The notes under the pieces: model-generated
What the model was told of the DNA's origin: nothing
The model's input: only the letters and a program-made list of their open reading frames with translations
Database searches by the model: none
In this document: positions 6,054 to 16,500 of the stretch, piece after piece
Position numbering within the stretch: position 1 is the first letter of the stretch
Layout: each line of letters starts with the position of its first letter
DNA from: an uncultured Saprospiraceae bacterium
GTDB lineage: Bacteria > Bacteroidota > Bacteroidia > Chitinophagales > Saprospiraceae
Direction: 5' to 3'
Assembly: GCA_937921595.1 (NCBI GenBank)
Contig: CAKZTD010000260.1
Span: forward strand, 1-39,861
Length of the DNA: 39,861 nt
Program-made: the position numbers and the translations under genes

Positions 6054-7730
6054 ATGAATGAATTAAATAAATATTCCAAAACGGTAACACAAGATGAGAC
6101 ACAACCTGCTGCTCAGGCGATGTTACATGCCATAGGCTTGACGACCGAAGATTTAAAGAAACCGCAGGTTGGAATTGTCAGCACTGGCTGGGAAGGAAAT
6201 CCTTGCAACATGCACCTCAATGATTTAGCAAAAGAAGTCAAGGTTGGTGTCCAGCAAGAAGAACTCATCGGATTAATTTTCAATACAATCGGAGTAAGCG
6301 ATGGCATTTCAATGGGAACCACTGGGATGCGTTACTCACTACCTTCCAGAGATATAATTGCAGATTCTATAGAGACAGTCGCAGGTGCACAATGGTATGA
6401 TGCCATTGTCGCTGTTGTTGGTTGTGATAAAAATATGCCAGGAGCAATGATGGCTTTAGGACGTCTAAATCGTCCAGCAATTTTAGTTTACGGAGGAACA
6501 ATTAATTCCGGATGTTATCTTGATAAAGAGCTCGATATTGTTTCAGCCTTTGAAGCCTTAGGTCAAAAAATCGCAGGAAATATTTCTGAAAAAGATTTTA
6601 AAGGAGTCGTTCGAAACGCATGCCCCGGACCAGGAGCTTGTGGTGGAATGTACACTGCCAATACCATGGCTTCTGCAATCGAAGCAATGGGAATGAGCCT
6701 TCCTTATAATTCCTCCAACCCAGCGGTCAGTAATGAAAAACAATCCGAATGTGGACAGATCGGATCAGCCATAAATTATTTATTAGAAAATGATATCAAG
6801 CCACGGGACATCATGACTCGTGAAGCTTTTGAAAACGCCATCACCCTCATTACTGTTTTAGGTGGTTCGACAAATGCCGTTATTCACATGGTAGCAATGG
6901 CGAAATCTGTTGGTGTTTCTTTGACGATAGATGATATCCAGAAGATTGGAGACAAGACACCTCTTTTAGCAGATTTAAAACCAAGTGGAAAATTCCTCAT
7001 GAAGGATTTGCATACTGTAGGAGGTGTTCCCGCAGTTTTAAAATTGCTTTTAGAAAATGGATACCTCTACGGCGACTGCTTAACTGTCACTGGAAAAACA
7101 CTCGCTGAAAATCTCGCCTCCGTTCCTTCTCTTCCTTCCGATCAAAAAGTGATCAAACCTTTCGATAATCCAATTAAAAAAACTGGCCACATTCAAATCC
7201 TCTACGGCAACCTTGCTGAAGGCGGAGCTGTGGCAAAAATTACTGGTAAAGAAGGAGAAGTATTCAAAGGAACTGCAAGGGTTTTTAATAGTGAAGCCTT
7301 AGCAAATGAAGCCATCAAAAATGGAGTGATCCAAGAAGGTGATGTTATCGTCATTCGATTTATTGGCCCCAAAGGTGGCCCTGGAATGCCAGAGATGTTG
7401 AAGCCAACTTCTGCGATTATGGGAGCCGGACTAGGAGGGAAAGTAGCACTGATTACCGATGGTAGGTTCTCCGGCGGAACACATGGGTTTGTTGTTGGAC
7501 ACATTACCCCAGAAGCTCAAGCTGGTGGATTGATCGCATTACTAGAAGATGGCGATCCAATTACAATTGATGCGGTCAATAATACCATCGATGCTCATCT
7601 AGATCAAACAGAAATTGATCAGCGAAGAGCCAAATGGAAAGCACCCGCAATTTCAGCAACTAGTGGCATGCTTCGTAAATACGCGAAGTGTGTTTCTTCT
7701 GCCAGCGAAGGTTGTGTAACGGATGAGTAG
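6054..7730 (+). CDS. ilvD: Dihydroxy-acid dehydratase
   Basis: 558 residues, normal length. IlvD dehydrates 2,3-dihydroxy-isovalerate and 2,3-dihydroxy-3-methylvalerate to the 2-oxo acids, the third step of Val and Ile synthesis. Cysteines expected to hold the [2Fe-2S] cluster are C51 (GNPCNMH), C124 (VGCDKNMPG) and C196 ([12 protein letters not shown]). Further family motifs are [21 protein letters not shown] and [17 protein letters not shown] with the catalytic-site Ser region. It is the first structural gene after the double attenuator and is followed after 123 bases by ilvB. Cytoplasmic. Regulation by Ile/Val-dependent attenuation is inferred from the leader. Confidence 0.97.
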   Translation: MNELNKYSKTVTQDETQPAAQAMLHAIGLTTEDLKKPQVGIVSTGWEGNPCNMHLNDLAKEVKVGVQQEELIGLIFNTIGVSDGISMGTTGMRYSLPSRDIIADSIETVAGAQWYDAIVAVVGCDKNMPGAMMALGRLNRPAILVYGGTINSGCYLDKELDIVSAFEALGQKIAGNISEKDFKGVVRNACPGPGACGGMYTANTMASAIEAMGMSLPYNSSNPAVSNEKQSECGQIGSAINYLLENDIKPRDIMTREAFENAITLITVLGGSTNAVIHMVAMAKSVGVSLTIDDIQKIGDKTPLLADLKPSGKFLMKDLHTVGGVPAVLKLLLENGYLYGDCLTVTGKTLAENLASVPSLPSDQKVIKPFDNPIKKTGHIQILYGNLAEGGAVAKITGKEGEVFKGTARVFNSEALANEAIKNGVIQEGDVIVIRFIGPKGGPGMPEMLKPTSAIMGAGLGGKVALITDGRFSGGTHGFVVGHITPEAQAGGLIALLEDGDPITIDAVNNTIDAHLDQTEIDQRRAKWKAPAISATSGMLRKYAKCVSSASEGCVTDE

Positions 7731-7740
7731 AAAACTTATT

Positions 7741-7780
7741 TGATCAAGCAACGACATTGATAACTTGATGGCTTGATCGC
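7741..7780. repeat. Inverted repeat between ilvD and ilvB
   Basis: GATCAAGC (7742-7749) and its reverse complement GCTTGATC (7771-7778) enclose a 21-base loop 11 bases after the ilvD stop. There is no T-tract, so it is more likely an mRNA hairpin than a terminator. Similar hairpins are present in the later gaps of the cluster. Confidence 0.5.
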
Positions 7781-7853
7781 TTTATAAAATATGAGTTTTC
7801 GATTAAGGTTTTAAAAAAAGTATAAACAAATAACGAAGGTTAAATATTGTAAA

Positions 7854-9599
7854 ATGAAAAGAGCATTTCACACAGAAAAATCTACAGGAGAAGCAATCAG
7901 CGATACCAAGCGTGTAGTCACTGGAGCCGAAGCCGTTTTGCTTTGTCTTTTAGAAGAAGGTGTTGATACCATCTTTGGATATCCAGGTGGTGCGATTATG
8001 CCAGTTTATGATGCTTTGTATCACTACCAAGATAAATTGCAACACATCTTGCCACGCCATGAACAAGGTGCTATTCATGCCGCAGAAGGTTATGCTCGAG
8101 TGACTCGGAAGACCGGCGTTTGTATGGCGACCTCTGGTCCAGGAGCAACCAACCTAATCACCGGAATCGCAGATGCGACGATGGATTCTACACCTGTGGT
8201 TTGTATCACCGGTCAAGTCTACAGTAAGGTCTTAGGTTCGGATGCTTTCCAAGAAGTAGATGTAGTTGGATGTACAACTTCGGTGACCAAATGGAATTAT
8301 CAGATCACCAAAGCGGAAGAAATTCCAGCGGTTTTTGCAAAAGCTTTTTACATCGCTAATTCCGGAAAGCCAGGAGCAGTCGTGATTGATATTACAAAAG
8401 ATGCACAATTCGGAGAAGTAGAATTCACCTACAAAAGAAATCCAGTAATCAGATCATATCACCCAAACCCAAAGCCTTGTCCAAACAAAATACAAGCAGC
8501 TGCTGATTTAATCAACCAAGCTAAGAAACCATTTATCCTTGCTGGTCATGGAATTCAAATTGCTCATGCGCAAGAAGCTTTTAAAAATTTTGTTGAAAAA
8601 ACGGGGATACCAATTGGTTGTACGATTCATGGTTTGTCTTCTATTCCTTCAAGTCATCCTCTCCATATGGGCATGCTCGGGATGCATGGAAACTATGGCC
8701 CAAATGTCAAAACCAATGAGTGTGATGTCTTGATTGCAATTGGGATGCGATTCGATGACCGGGTGACGGGAGATTTGAGTCGCTATGCAACACAAGCAAA
8801 AGTTATTCATATCGAAATCGATCCTTCCGAGATTAATAAAAATGTAAAAGCTGATGTTCCACTTCTTGGAGATGCGAAAAAGGTTTTGGAAAAATTGATT
8901 CCATTATGCGATGGAAAGACCTATCCAGGTTGGATTTTAGAATTTAAAGATTGTGAAAAAGAGGAGCGAGAAAAAGTGATAGAAAGAGATTTAAAAGAAA
9001 ATGAACAAGGTCAGATCAAAATGGGGCAAGTAGTTCATACGGTAAGTGAAATGACGAATGGCGAAGCGATTGTTGTGACAGATGTTGGTCAACACCAAAT
9101 GGTTGCTGCGAGATATTACAAATACCAATCTACGAATCAATGGGTTTCCTCCGGCGGTGCAGGGACGATGGGTTTTGGCCTTCCGGCAGCCTTTGGGGCG
9201 AAGCTGGCGAAACCAGAAAAAGAAGTGGTTGCCTTCATCGGAGATGGAGGTTTTCAAATGACCATCCAGGAATTAGGGATGTGTAGTCAATGGAATGTCG
9301 GGGTAAAGATAGTCCTCTTGGATAATGAATTTCTTGGGATGGTAAGACAATGGCAACAATTGTTTTTTGAAAAAAGATATTCCTCTGTTGCTCTTCAAAA
9401 TCCAGATTTTATAAAAATAGCAGAAGGCTTCGGTGTGGCAGGGAAGATGGTAGAAAAACCAGAAGATTTAGAAAGTAGTATTCAAGAAATGTTAGATCAT
9501 GATGGTCCTTTTTTATTACACGTAAAGGTTGAAAAAGAAGAAAATATTTTTCCAATGATTCCAACAGGATGCTCTGTTTCAGAAATAAGATTAGAGTAG
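7854..9599 (+). CDS. ilvB: Acetolactate synthase, large (catalytic) subunit
   Basis: 581 residues with the three thiamine-diphosphate enzyme domains in order: PYR domain (about 22-190; [14 protein letters not shown], catalytic Glu E70 in [22 protein letters not shown]), central FAD/Rossmann-like domain (about 215-350), and PP domain with the ThDP motif [29 protein letters not shown]. It condenses pyruvate with pyruvate or 2-oxobutyrate, the first common step for Val and Ile. The FAD-domain segment MRFDDRVTG and the C-terminal QWQQLFF.KRYS are characteristic of biosynthetic AHAS rather than catabolic ALS. A roughly 20-residue N-terminal extension precedes the PYR domain; the ATG at 7854 is used. 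The regulatory subunit ilvN follows after 88 bases. Confidence 0.96.
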   Translation: MKRAFHTEKSTGEAISDTKRVVTGAEAVLLCLLEEGVDTIFGYPGGAIMPVYDALYHYQDKLQHILPRHEQGAIHAAEGYARVTRKTGVCMATSGPGATNLITGIADATMDSTPVVCITGQVYSKVLGSDAFQEVDVVGCTTSVTKWNYQITKAEEIPAVFAKAFYIANSGKPGAVVIDITKDAQFGEVEFTYKRNPVIRSYHPNPKPCPNKIQAAADLINQAKKPFILAGHGIQIAHAQEAFKNFVEKTGIPIGCTIHGLSSIPSSHPLHMGMLGMHGNYGPNVKTNECDVLIAIGMRFDDRVTGDLSRYATQAKVIHIEIDPSEINKNVKADVPLLGDAKKVLEKLIPLCDGKTYPGWILEFKDCEKEEREKVIERDLKENEQGQIKMGQVVHTVSEMTNGEAIVVTDVGQHQMVAARYYKYQSTNQWVSSGGAGTMGFGLPAAFGAKLAKPEKEVVAFIGDGGFQMTIQELGMCSQWNVGVKIVLLDNEFLGMVRQWQQLFFEKRYSSVALQNPDFIKIAEGFGVAGKMVEKPEDLESSIQEMLDHDGPFLLHVKVEKEENIFPMIPTGCSVSEIRLE

Positions 9600-9687
9600 C
9601 CGCTACTGGATTAGTAGATTGGTTATTAGTAATCGGTATATCAAAAATAAAACAATCCGCTAAGGTGCCAATTAAAAAAAACAGATC

Positions 9688-10224
9688 ATGAAAGAATTTA
9701 CAATATCAGTTTTCTCAGAAAATAAAACAGGCCTTATCACTAGGATTGTTTCCGTTTTTACAAGAAGAAATCTCAACATAGAAAGTCTGACTACTTCAGA
9801 GTCGTCGATAAAAGGGATTCATAGATTTACAATTGTCGTAAAGCAAGAAGAAGAGGACGTAAGAAAGTTAGTCGCACAGATTGAAAAACAAGTAGATGTG
9901 ATCAAAGCATTTTATTATCATCCTGAAGAAATCGTGCATCAGGAAATTGCATTGTATAAAGTACCGACTGCAGCTTTTTCTCAAGGTGATAAAGTAGAAA
10001 AATTGATTCGATCCTATAATGCAAGAATTTTATCTATAGAGCCAGAATATATTGTTGTCGAAAAGACAGGACACTCTTCTGATACAGACGCCTTGCTCAA
10101 AGAATTTCAACAGATAGGAATCTACGAGTTTGTTCGCTCTGGCCGAGTCGCAATTGTAAAACCTATGGAACAACTAAATACTTATTTACAATCCCTGGAA
10201 AATACTCCAATGGAGAACGATTGA
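9688..10224 (+). CDS. ilvN: Acetolactate synthase, small (regulatory) subunit
   Basis: 178 residues. Residues 1-75 are an ACT domain (FTISVFSENKTGLITRIVSVFTRRNLNIESLTTSES), which binds Val as feedback inhibitor and activates the large subunit; residues about 85-165 are the usual C-terminal small-subunit domain (EIALYKV, ARILSIEPEYIVVEKTG, YEFVRSGRVAIVKP). Its position directly after ilvB fits the usual AHAS pairing. The symbol ilvN is chosen over ilvH by convention only; the sequence does not distinguish them. Confidence 0.94.
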   Translation: MKEFTISVFSENKTGLITRIVSVFTRRNLNIESLTTSESSIKGIHRFTIVVKQEEEDVRKLVAQIEKQVDVIKAFYYHPEEIVHQEIALYKVPTAAFSQGDKVEKLIRSYNARILSIEPEYIVVEKTGHSSDTDALLKEFQQIGIYEFVRSGRVAIVKPMEQLNTYLQSLENTPMEND

Positions 10225-10234
10225 TCAAGGATTA

Positions 10235-10252
10235 GCAAGTTTTAAAACTTGC
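10235..10252. repeat. Perfect 18-base palindrome between ilvN and ilvC
   Basis: GCAAGTTTTAAAACTTGC, 11 bases after the ilvN stop. The half-site GCAAGTT/AACTTGC is the same word found in the larger dispersed intergenic palindromes of this window. No T-tract follows. Confidence 0.6.
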
Positions 10253-10371
10253 ATTATTACCCACTTTCATTTACAGACTCGTTCCTCGTCTTAAAACTTA
10301 AAAGAGTACAGAAAAATATTTTATAAAAAAGGTAAACGGAACAAACCCCGAATACCAATAATTTAAAAATC

Positions 10372-11430
10372 ATGGCAAAAATAAACTTTGGTGGTGTTGA
10401 AGAAAATGTAGCCACACGTGACGAATTTCCATTAGCGAAAGCAAGAGAAGTATTAAAAGACGAAACCATAGCGATCATTGGTTACGGTGTACAAGGCCCA
10501 GGTCAAGCACTTAATCTTAGAGACAATGGGTTCAATGTTATCGTCGGTCAACGGCAACCGTCCCAATCTTGGGACAAAGCAATTGATGACGGCTTCGTTC
10601 CTGGTGAAACACTTTTTCCAATCGAAGAAGCTTGCAAGCGCGGAACCGTTATTCAATATTTGCTTTCAGACGCTGCACAAATTTCTCAATGGGAAAATAT
10701 CAAACCGCATTTGACTGCTGGTAAAGCATTGTACTTTTCTCATGGTTTTGGAATTACCTACAAAGAACGAACAGGGATTATTCCTCCGGCAGATATCGAT
10801 GTAATTCTCGTTGCTCCAAAAGGTAGTGGAACTAGCCTTCGTAGAATGTTTGTCGCAGGACGTGGATTGAACTCCAGTTATGCGATTTTTCAAGATGCAA
10901 CTGGACGAGCAGAAGAAAGAGTCGTTGCCCTTGGAATCGGAATCGGTTCTGGATATTTATTTGAAACGACTTTTAAAAAAGAAGTCTATAGTGATTTGAC
11001 CGGAGAACGTGGATCATTGATGGGAGCGATTCAAGGATTGTTTGCAGCACAATATGATTTGCTTCGAGCAAGAGGCCATTCGCCATCAGAAGCTTTTAAT
11101 GAAACGGTGGAAGAAGCAACGCAATCTTTATATCCACTCGTTGCAGAAAATGGAATGGATTGGATGTACGCCAATTGTTCTACAACTGCTCAACGTGGTG
11201 CTCTGGATTGGTGGAAAAAATTCCGAGATGCAGTAGCTCCAGTTTTTGCGGAATTATACGATAGTGTTGCTACTGGAAATGAAGCGCAGCTGTCTATCGA
11301 TTCTAATAGTCAATCCGATTATCGTGAAAAATTAAGTGCAGAACTAAAAGAACTTCGAGAGTCAGAGATGTGGGAAACGGGAAGAGCTGTTAGAGCATTG
11401 CGACCGGAGAATGAGAAAGTGAAAGTTTAA
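10372..11430 (+). CDS. ilvC: Ketol-acid reductoisomerase (NADP+)
   Basis: 352 residues. The Rossmann nucleotide-binding motif GYGVQGPGQ sits at 38-46, followed by VIVGQRQPSQSW, where R61 and the Ser residues are positioned to read the NADPH phosphate. The knotted helical C-terminal domain has the metal/substrate motifs YSDLTGERGSLMGA and NETVEEATQSLYPLVAENG. It isomerises and reduces acetolactate and acetohydroxybutyrate, the second Ile/Val step, using Mg2+. The length is close to class I enzymes (about 330-350), without the duplicated knot domain of class II. It is 147 bases after ilvN and probably on the same transcript. Confidence 0.96.
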   Translation: MAKINFGGVEENVATRDEFPLAKAREVLKDETIAIIGYGVQGPGQALNLRDNGFNVIVGQRQPSQSWDKAIDDGFVPGETLFPIEEACKRGTVIQYLLSDAAQISQWENIKPHLTAGKALYFSHGFGITYKERTGIIPPADIDVILVAPKGSGTSLRRMFVAGRGLNSSYAIFQDATGRAEERVVALGIGIGSGYLFETTFKKEVYSDLTGERGSLMGAIQGLFAAQYDLLRARGHSPSEAFNETVEEATQSLYPLVAENGMDWMYANCSTTAQRGALDWWKKFRDAVAPVFAELYDSVATGNEAQLSIDSNSQSDYREKLSAELKELRESEMWETGRAVRALRPENEKVKV

Positions 11431-11444
11431 ATTAGCAAGTTGAT

Positions 11445-11526
11445 AAGTTAACAAAAGAACAATTTAATAAGTTAGCAATAGTCGCCCCATTGTTATTCTG
11501 TTAGTTTGTTCTTTTGTTAATTTTTT
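11445..11526 (+). terminator. Long hairpin with T-tract between ilvC and ilvA (dispersed palindrome, copy A)
   Basis: TTAACAAAAGAACAA (11448-11462) and TTGTTCTTTTGTTAA (11506-11520) are perfect 15-base complements, extendable by three weak pairs, with a 43-base loop, and followed by TTTTTT (11521-11526). It could end or attenuate transcription between ilvC and ilvA, lowering ilvA, or simply stabilise the ilvC 3' end. Words such as GTTAAC, TTGTTC and AGCAAGTT are shared with the repeats near 25800, 27700 and 28900. Confidence 0.5.
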
Positions 11527-11560
11527 CAAATTATAGAATTGAAGTCAAAGTAAAAAAATC

Positions 11561-12826
11561 ATGTCTCAAGCATCTCAATCTTCTCCACTTATCAGCGTCG
11601 AAAATGTCTACAAGGCAAAGGTTCGATTAAAAGGTATTGCCCAGCATACCCCTTTGATGTCGAATTATAATTTGTCAGAAGAGTATGGCTGTAATCTTTT
11701 TTTGAAAAGAGAAGATTTGCAGATCGTCCGATCCTATAAAATCCGTGGTGCTTATAATAAAATGTCAGGGATTTCGGAAGAAGATTTGCAGAGAGGAGTG
11801 GTTTGTGCCAGTGCGGGGAATCATGCGCAAGGTGTAGCTTTTGCTTGTTTAAAACTCGGCGTCAAAGGGACAATCTATATGCCTTCCACGACACCCAAAC
11901 AGAAGGTGGACAAAGTTCGACTTTTTGGAAAAGATAAGGTGACGATTATTTTGGAAGGAGATACTTTTGATGTGTCTTATGATTTAGCTTCGAGAGATGC
12001 GGAAAAGAATAACAAGGTTTTTATTCATCCTTTTAATGACCTAAAAGTGATGGAAGGGCAGGCTACTGTTGGCTTGGAAATTTTGGAAGATTCTACGGAG
12101 AAAATTGACTATGTTTTTGTAGCCATTGGTGGTGGTGGATTGGCATCTGGGCTTGGTAGTTATTTCAAACAACTGAGTCCCAATACAAAAATCATTGGTG
12201 TAGAACCTGCGGGCGCTGCTTCCATGAAAGCATCGGTAAACGCAGGTGAAGTTGTAAGTTTGGAACACATTGATTCCTTTGTCGATGGAGCTGCAGTGAG
12301 AAGGGTAGGGGAGCAGACTTTTGAAATTTGTAAAAAAGTAGTTGATGATTTTGTACAGGTGCCAGAAGGAAAGGTTTGTTCTACCATTTTAAAATTATAT
12401 AATGAGGAAGCGATTGTTGCTGAACCTGCGGGAGCTTTGACGATTGCTGCTTTAGATTTTTATAAAAAAGAAATCAAAGGAAAGAATGTGGTTTGCATCA
12501 TCAGTGGTGGAAATAATGACATTACTCGAACGGAAGAAATCAAAGAGCGATCGCTTTTGTATGAAGGCTTGAAACATTACTTTATTATAAAATTTCCGCA
12601 ACGCGCTGGCGCACTTCGGGAGTTTTTAAATGTGCTGGGAGAGAATGATGACATCACCCATTTCGAATATACTAAAAAACACAATCGGGAGTCTGGGCCT
12701 GCAATGGTTGGGGTAGAATTAAAAAATAAATCCGATTACCCTGATCTGATTGCTCGTATGGAAAATCAAGGAATTCAGTTTCAAACTTTAAATGATAATC
12801 CGATGTTGTTTGATTTATTGGTATGA
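11561..12826 (+). CDS. ilvA: Threonine ammonia-lyase (threonine dehydratase)
   Basis: 421 residues. PLP fold type II enzyme with Schiff-base Lys K60 (RSYKIRGAYNKM), the CASAGNHAQGVA asparagine loop, the phosphate-binding glycine loop AIGGGGLASGLG, and IISGGNNDITR near the end of the catalytic domain. A single C-terminal ACT-like regulatory domain occupies about residues 340-421 (FPQRAGALREFLNVLG...NREGPAMVGVEL-type). It makes 2-oxobutyrate, the Ile-specific precursor. The length, shorter than the two-ACT E. coli IlvA of about 514, matches the one-regulatory-domain form of many Gram-positives and Bacteroidota. Position after ilvC and the Ile-rich leaders support a biosynthetic rather than catabolic role. 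Confidence 0.93.
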   Translation: MSQASQSSPLISVENVYKAKVRLKGIAQHTPLMSNYNLSEEYGCNLFLKREDLQIVRSYKIRGAYNKMSGISEEDLQRGVVCASAGNHAQGVAFACLKLGVKGTIYMPSTTPKQKVDKVRLFGKDKVTIILEGDTFDVSYDLASRDAEKNNKVFIHPFNDLKVMEGQATVGLEILEDSTEKIDYVFVAIGGGGLASGLGSYFKQLSPNTKIIGVEPAGAASMKASVNAGEVVSLEHIDSFVDGAAVRRVGEQTFEICKKVVDDFVQVPEGKVCSTILKLYNEEAIVAEPAGALTIAALDFYKKEIKGKNVVCIISGGNNDITRTEEIKERSLLYEGLKHYFIIKFPQRAGALREFLNVLGENDDITHFEYTKKHNRESGPAMVGVELKNKSDYPDLIARMENQGIQFQTLNDNPMLFDLLV

Positions 12827-12899
12827 TGTTTTTTTGATAAAAAATACGCTAAAGTATAATCACTCACTTTATACGAATTCCATTTTCAGCTTGTAGATA

Positions 12900-12907
12900 T
12901 AACTTTG
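12900..12907 (+). promoter_or_regulatory. Candidate -7 box upstream of the four-helix membrane protein
   Basis: TAACTTTG, a perfect TAnnTTTG match, 123 bases before the ATG at 13031. The stretch after it has a short GC-rich patch (12941-12967) and the inverted repeat ATCAAT/ATTGAT (12971-12976, 12984-12989), which would lie in the 5' untranslated region. Confidence 0.35.
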
Positions 12908-13030
12908 TTTGTTAACTTTATGTTATTGAGTAGTTTGACGGAACCCGCCTGCTCCGCGATCGGGCAGTTTATCAATAAGTTATATTGATTTTATTTCGTC
13001 ATTTATTAAAAACAAAACATAATAAAAACA

Positions 13031-13492
13031 ATGGAATCATCAGCATCGTCAGCAATTTACAACGTATTAAAACACTTACATTCAGTTAATAGATGGATTG
13101 TTTTAGTATTATTAATCTTGGCTATTATTTCTGCATTTCAAGGTTGGTTTGGAAAGAAAACATATACAGGAGGAGATAAGAAAAAAGCCTTATTTGCACT
13201 CATCTTTACTCATGTTCAACTTTTAATCGGAATAATTCTATATTTTGTTAGTCCAATAATCAAAGCTGGAGGAGGTATGAAAAATGCGGTATGGCGATTT
13301 TATGCTGTGGAACATTTTGCTATGATGATCCTTGCGGTTATTTTAATTACGGTTGGTTATGCAGTAGCTAAACGTAAAACCGTTGATGTTTCAAAATTTA
13401 AAACAACAGCTATTTTTTATGTTATCGCTTTATTAATAATGTTAGCTGGAATACCTTGGCCATTTTTGAAAGGCTTCGGAGGATATTATTAG
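13031..13492 (+). CDS. Small four-helix membrane protein, cytochrome-b-like
   Basis: 153 residues with four predicted transmembrane helices (about 22-40, 53-76, 90-112 and 124-146). Histidines H15, H17, H61 and H95 fall at or near helix ends, a pattern compatible with haem coordination. Similar short proteins in Bacteroidota are commonly named cytochrome B family proteins, but a haem role is not proven. It is a single gene ending in a bidirectional terminator shared with the giant surface protein. Sequence features visible are HLHSVNRW near the start and a C-terminal PWPFLKGFGGYY. No partner gene is nearby. Confidence 0.65.
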   Translation: MESSASSAIYNVLKHLHSVNRWIVLVLLILAIISAFQGWFGKKTYTGGDKKKALFALIFTHVQLLIGIILYFVSPIIKAGGGMKNAVWRFYAVEHFAMMILAVILITVGYAVAKRKTVDVSKFKTTAIFYVIALLIMLAGIPWPFLKGFGGYY

Positions 13493-13514
13493 TAGAAAAA
13501 TAAATGTCTGAAAT

Positions 13515-13551
13515 AAAAAAAGTCATTGGTGATTCACCAATGACTTTTTTT
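13515..13551. terminator. Bidirectional intrinsic terminator
   Basis: AGTCATTGGT (13521-13530) pairs with ACCAATGACT (13536-13545) around loop GATTC, flanked by A- and T-tracts. It lies between convergent genes, so it can serve both. Confidence 0.9.
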
Positions 13552-13571
13552 ATTTATAAAATGATATAAAA

Positions 13572-16500
13572 CTATTTCTTAGACAAAACCACTCTCTGAA
13601 CAAATACCTCTCCATCAACAATTACTCTCGCTAGATAAACTCCGTTTGGAAAGTCAGCCAAAGAGACTTGATAGTTTTTAGCAGAAACATTTTCTTTATT
13701 CCAATCTAATAATACACGTCCAGTTACATCGAGTACCGATAACTGAACAATCATAGATTCTTCTAATTCAATGTTGACAGCGAATTTACCAATTGTTGGA
13801 TTCGGATTAATTTTGATATACTTTTCGAAATCCAAACTTGTCGTAGAAACAATATTGTCGATGGTGTAAGTCTCAGAACTTATTGAACAACCATTGATAT
13901 CTGTAACCGTTAAAGTATAAGATCCAGCCGGTGCATCCAATAAATCTTCTTCATTTGAAACAACCATTCCATTCGCATCGGTCCAAGTGTAATTATAAGT
14001 TGGCGTTCCTCCAGTAACACTCACTTCGATAGAACCATTACCACCGTTTTCCATTTCGTTGATAATGTTATCCGTCGAAATTGTAATTGCAGAAGGCTGT
14101 GTAATCGTGATGATCTCTTCGAATTGACAACCTACTCCGTCCGTTATGATTACCGAATATTCACCTGAAGAAATGTCTGAAATTGACTGAGTCGTTTCCC
14201 CCGTATTCCACAAGTAAGTATAACCTGGAGTTCCTCCTGACGGTAAAGCGATGATGTTTCCATCACTTCCTTCAAAACAAGAAACTGGATCGAAATCGAA
14301 AGTACTTTCCAAAGTATTTTCAACAGTAATGCTAAAACTACAAGTCGCAATATTTCCAGCCATATCTTCTACCTGATAAGTAATCATTGTTAGCCCCTCA
14401 GGAAATTGAGCACCACTTGGAAGACCTTCAATTAAAACTGGTTCCATCGCAGAACAATTATCTGATACCGATGGTAAAGTATAATTGATACCTTCACAAC
14501 TATTACTTACGATATTTTCAATACAACTGATTGCTGGTGCAAGATTATCAACAACAGTTACGATGGCTGTTTGACTTGTCATGTTTCCTGCTAAATCAGT
14601 AACTTCAAATACTATCTCATTTTGTCCAAGATGAGAACAATCAAATGATTCTTGATTGATTATGAATTGATCAATTCCACAATTATCGGTCGTTCCATCA
14701 TCAACCATACTAGCATCAATGACTGCGGTTCCATTTCCATCTAAATTTACAAAGATGTCTTGGGTGATTACATTCGGTGCAATATTGTCCATTGACGATA
14801 CTTCAATTTCTTCTGTTTTTTCACAACCAGATTGATCAGTAATTAATACAGTATACAAACCACTTTCTAAATCATTAATTGTAGAAGTCGTCAAACCATT
14901 TGACCATAGGTAAACGTAATTGCCATTTCCTCCAGAAGCGGTAATACTGATAGAACCTTGAGTGTCATTAGGGCAAACGTTATTGTTAACTGCATCAACT
15001 TGGATGGCTATGTCTTGAGGTTGAGCAATGACTAATTCTATTTGGTCTTCGCAACCGAAAGCGTCAGTAGCAATAATAGTGTAGATTCCAGCGCCAAGAT
15101 TATTTACACTTGATTCGGTAACTCCATTTGACCATTGATAAGTGTATGGTCCAGCACCTCCGCTAGTGTTTAATGTTGCTGTTCCGTTACTCGCTCCAAA
15201 GCAAGAAGCATCAGAGGAAGAAACTAAAGTAAGTTCTGGTAAATCGATTTGAGCTACTTCAATGGAAGAAGAACTAGTACAACCATTGCTTGTATTCGTT
15301 ACCAACAAGTTGTAAACACCAGGAGCGTTAATTAAAGGATTTTGAATATCCATATCTCCTACGATATTTCCATCTGTGGTTGTCCATTGATAATTAATAT
15401 TTGAACCAGTGGAGGATCCAGAACCATCAATGTTTAATTCAGAAAGGTTACAATTAAGTGCTTGATTGACTTCTGCAATTGCAAGCGGACTTTGAATGTC
15501 TTCTAAAACTTCAATCGTCGTTTGGTCAACACATCCATTGTCTTGATCTGTAATAAGTAAAGTGTAAGTTCCAGGTGTTGAAATATCTATAACCTCAGAA
15601 GTGCCGATCTCGGTTTGATTTGCATCTTGCCAGCTATAAGATAAAGAACCTTCCGCAGAAGAATTACTTCCAGAAATACTTACCAGGTTATTATTACAAG
15701 TTAATGTTCCGTTTGTTTCTGCAACTGCAATTGGTGTATCTGTACTTGCTTCAACTAGTGCTGTAGTGGAAGCAGAGCAACCATTTTCAGAATCAGTTAT
15801 AATTAAAGTATAGGCCCCTGCATTCAAAACTTCAATGTCAGAAGTCGTCCCGATTTCCATTCCGTTTTGATCCAACCAGATAAAATTCAATGGACCATTT
15901 GCTGAAGAGCTTTGACCAGAAATGAGGACTGTTCCATTCGTACAATTTAAAACACCGGCGACATCTGTCACCGCAGTTGGAATATCTGTACTTGCTGAAA
16001 CTTCAACAGCACTAGAAGCCGTACAACCATTGTTTGTATTCGTGACTATCAGTTGATAGGTTCCAACCATTGAAACATCGATGGTCTCATCAGTTCCAAT
16101 AGTGTTACCATTTACATCTGACCATATAAAGTTTAAAACTCCATTTGCCGAAGAATTACTAGCATCTAAAAGTGTAGAAGTATTTACACAATCCAAAATA
16201 TCTGGATTGATAATATCTACGGTTGGAGTATTGGTATCTTCTTCGATGATTATATTGGAAGAAGCAGAACAACCATTGTCAGTATTGGTTACCAGAAAGG
16301 TATAACTTCCAGGAGTGTTTACTTCAACAGAAATATCATTACTGATCAATTGCCCAGCATCATTTATCCATTCATAATTATAATTACTTCCTTGAGACGA
16401 ACCATTTCCATCAATTAATACCACACCATTGATACAATTTAAAATGCCTTCAGTGGCTACTTCGACCGTAGGGAAATCGGTACTTGCTGAAACCTCAGTT

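Noticed and set aside
9601-9645. Imperfect repeat ATTAGTA between ilvB and ilvN
   Set aside because: Arms are too short and imperfect to call a hairpin or a member of the dispersed palindrome family.
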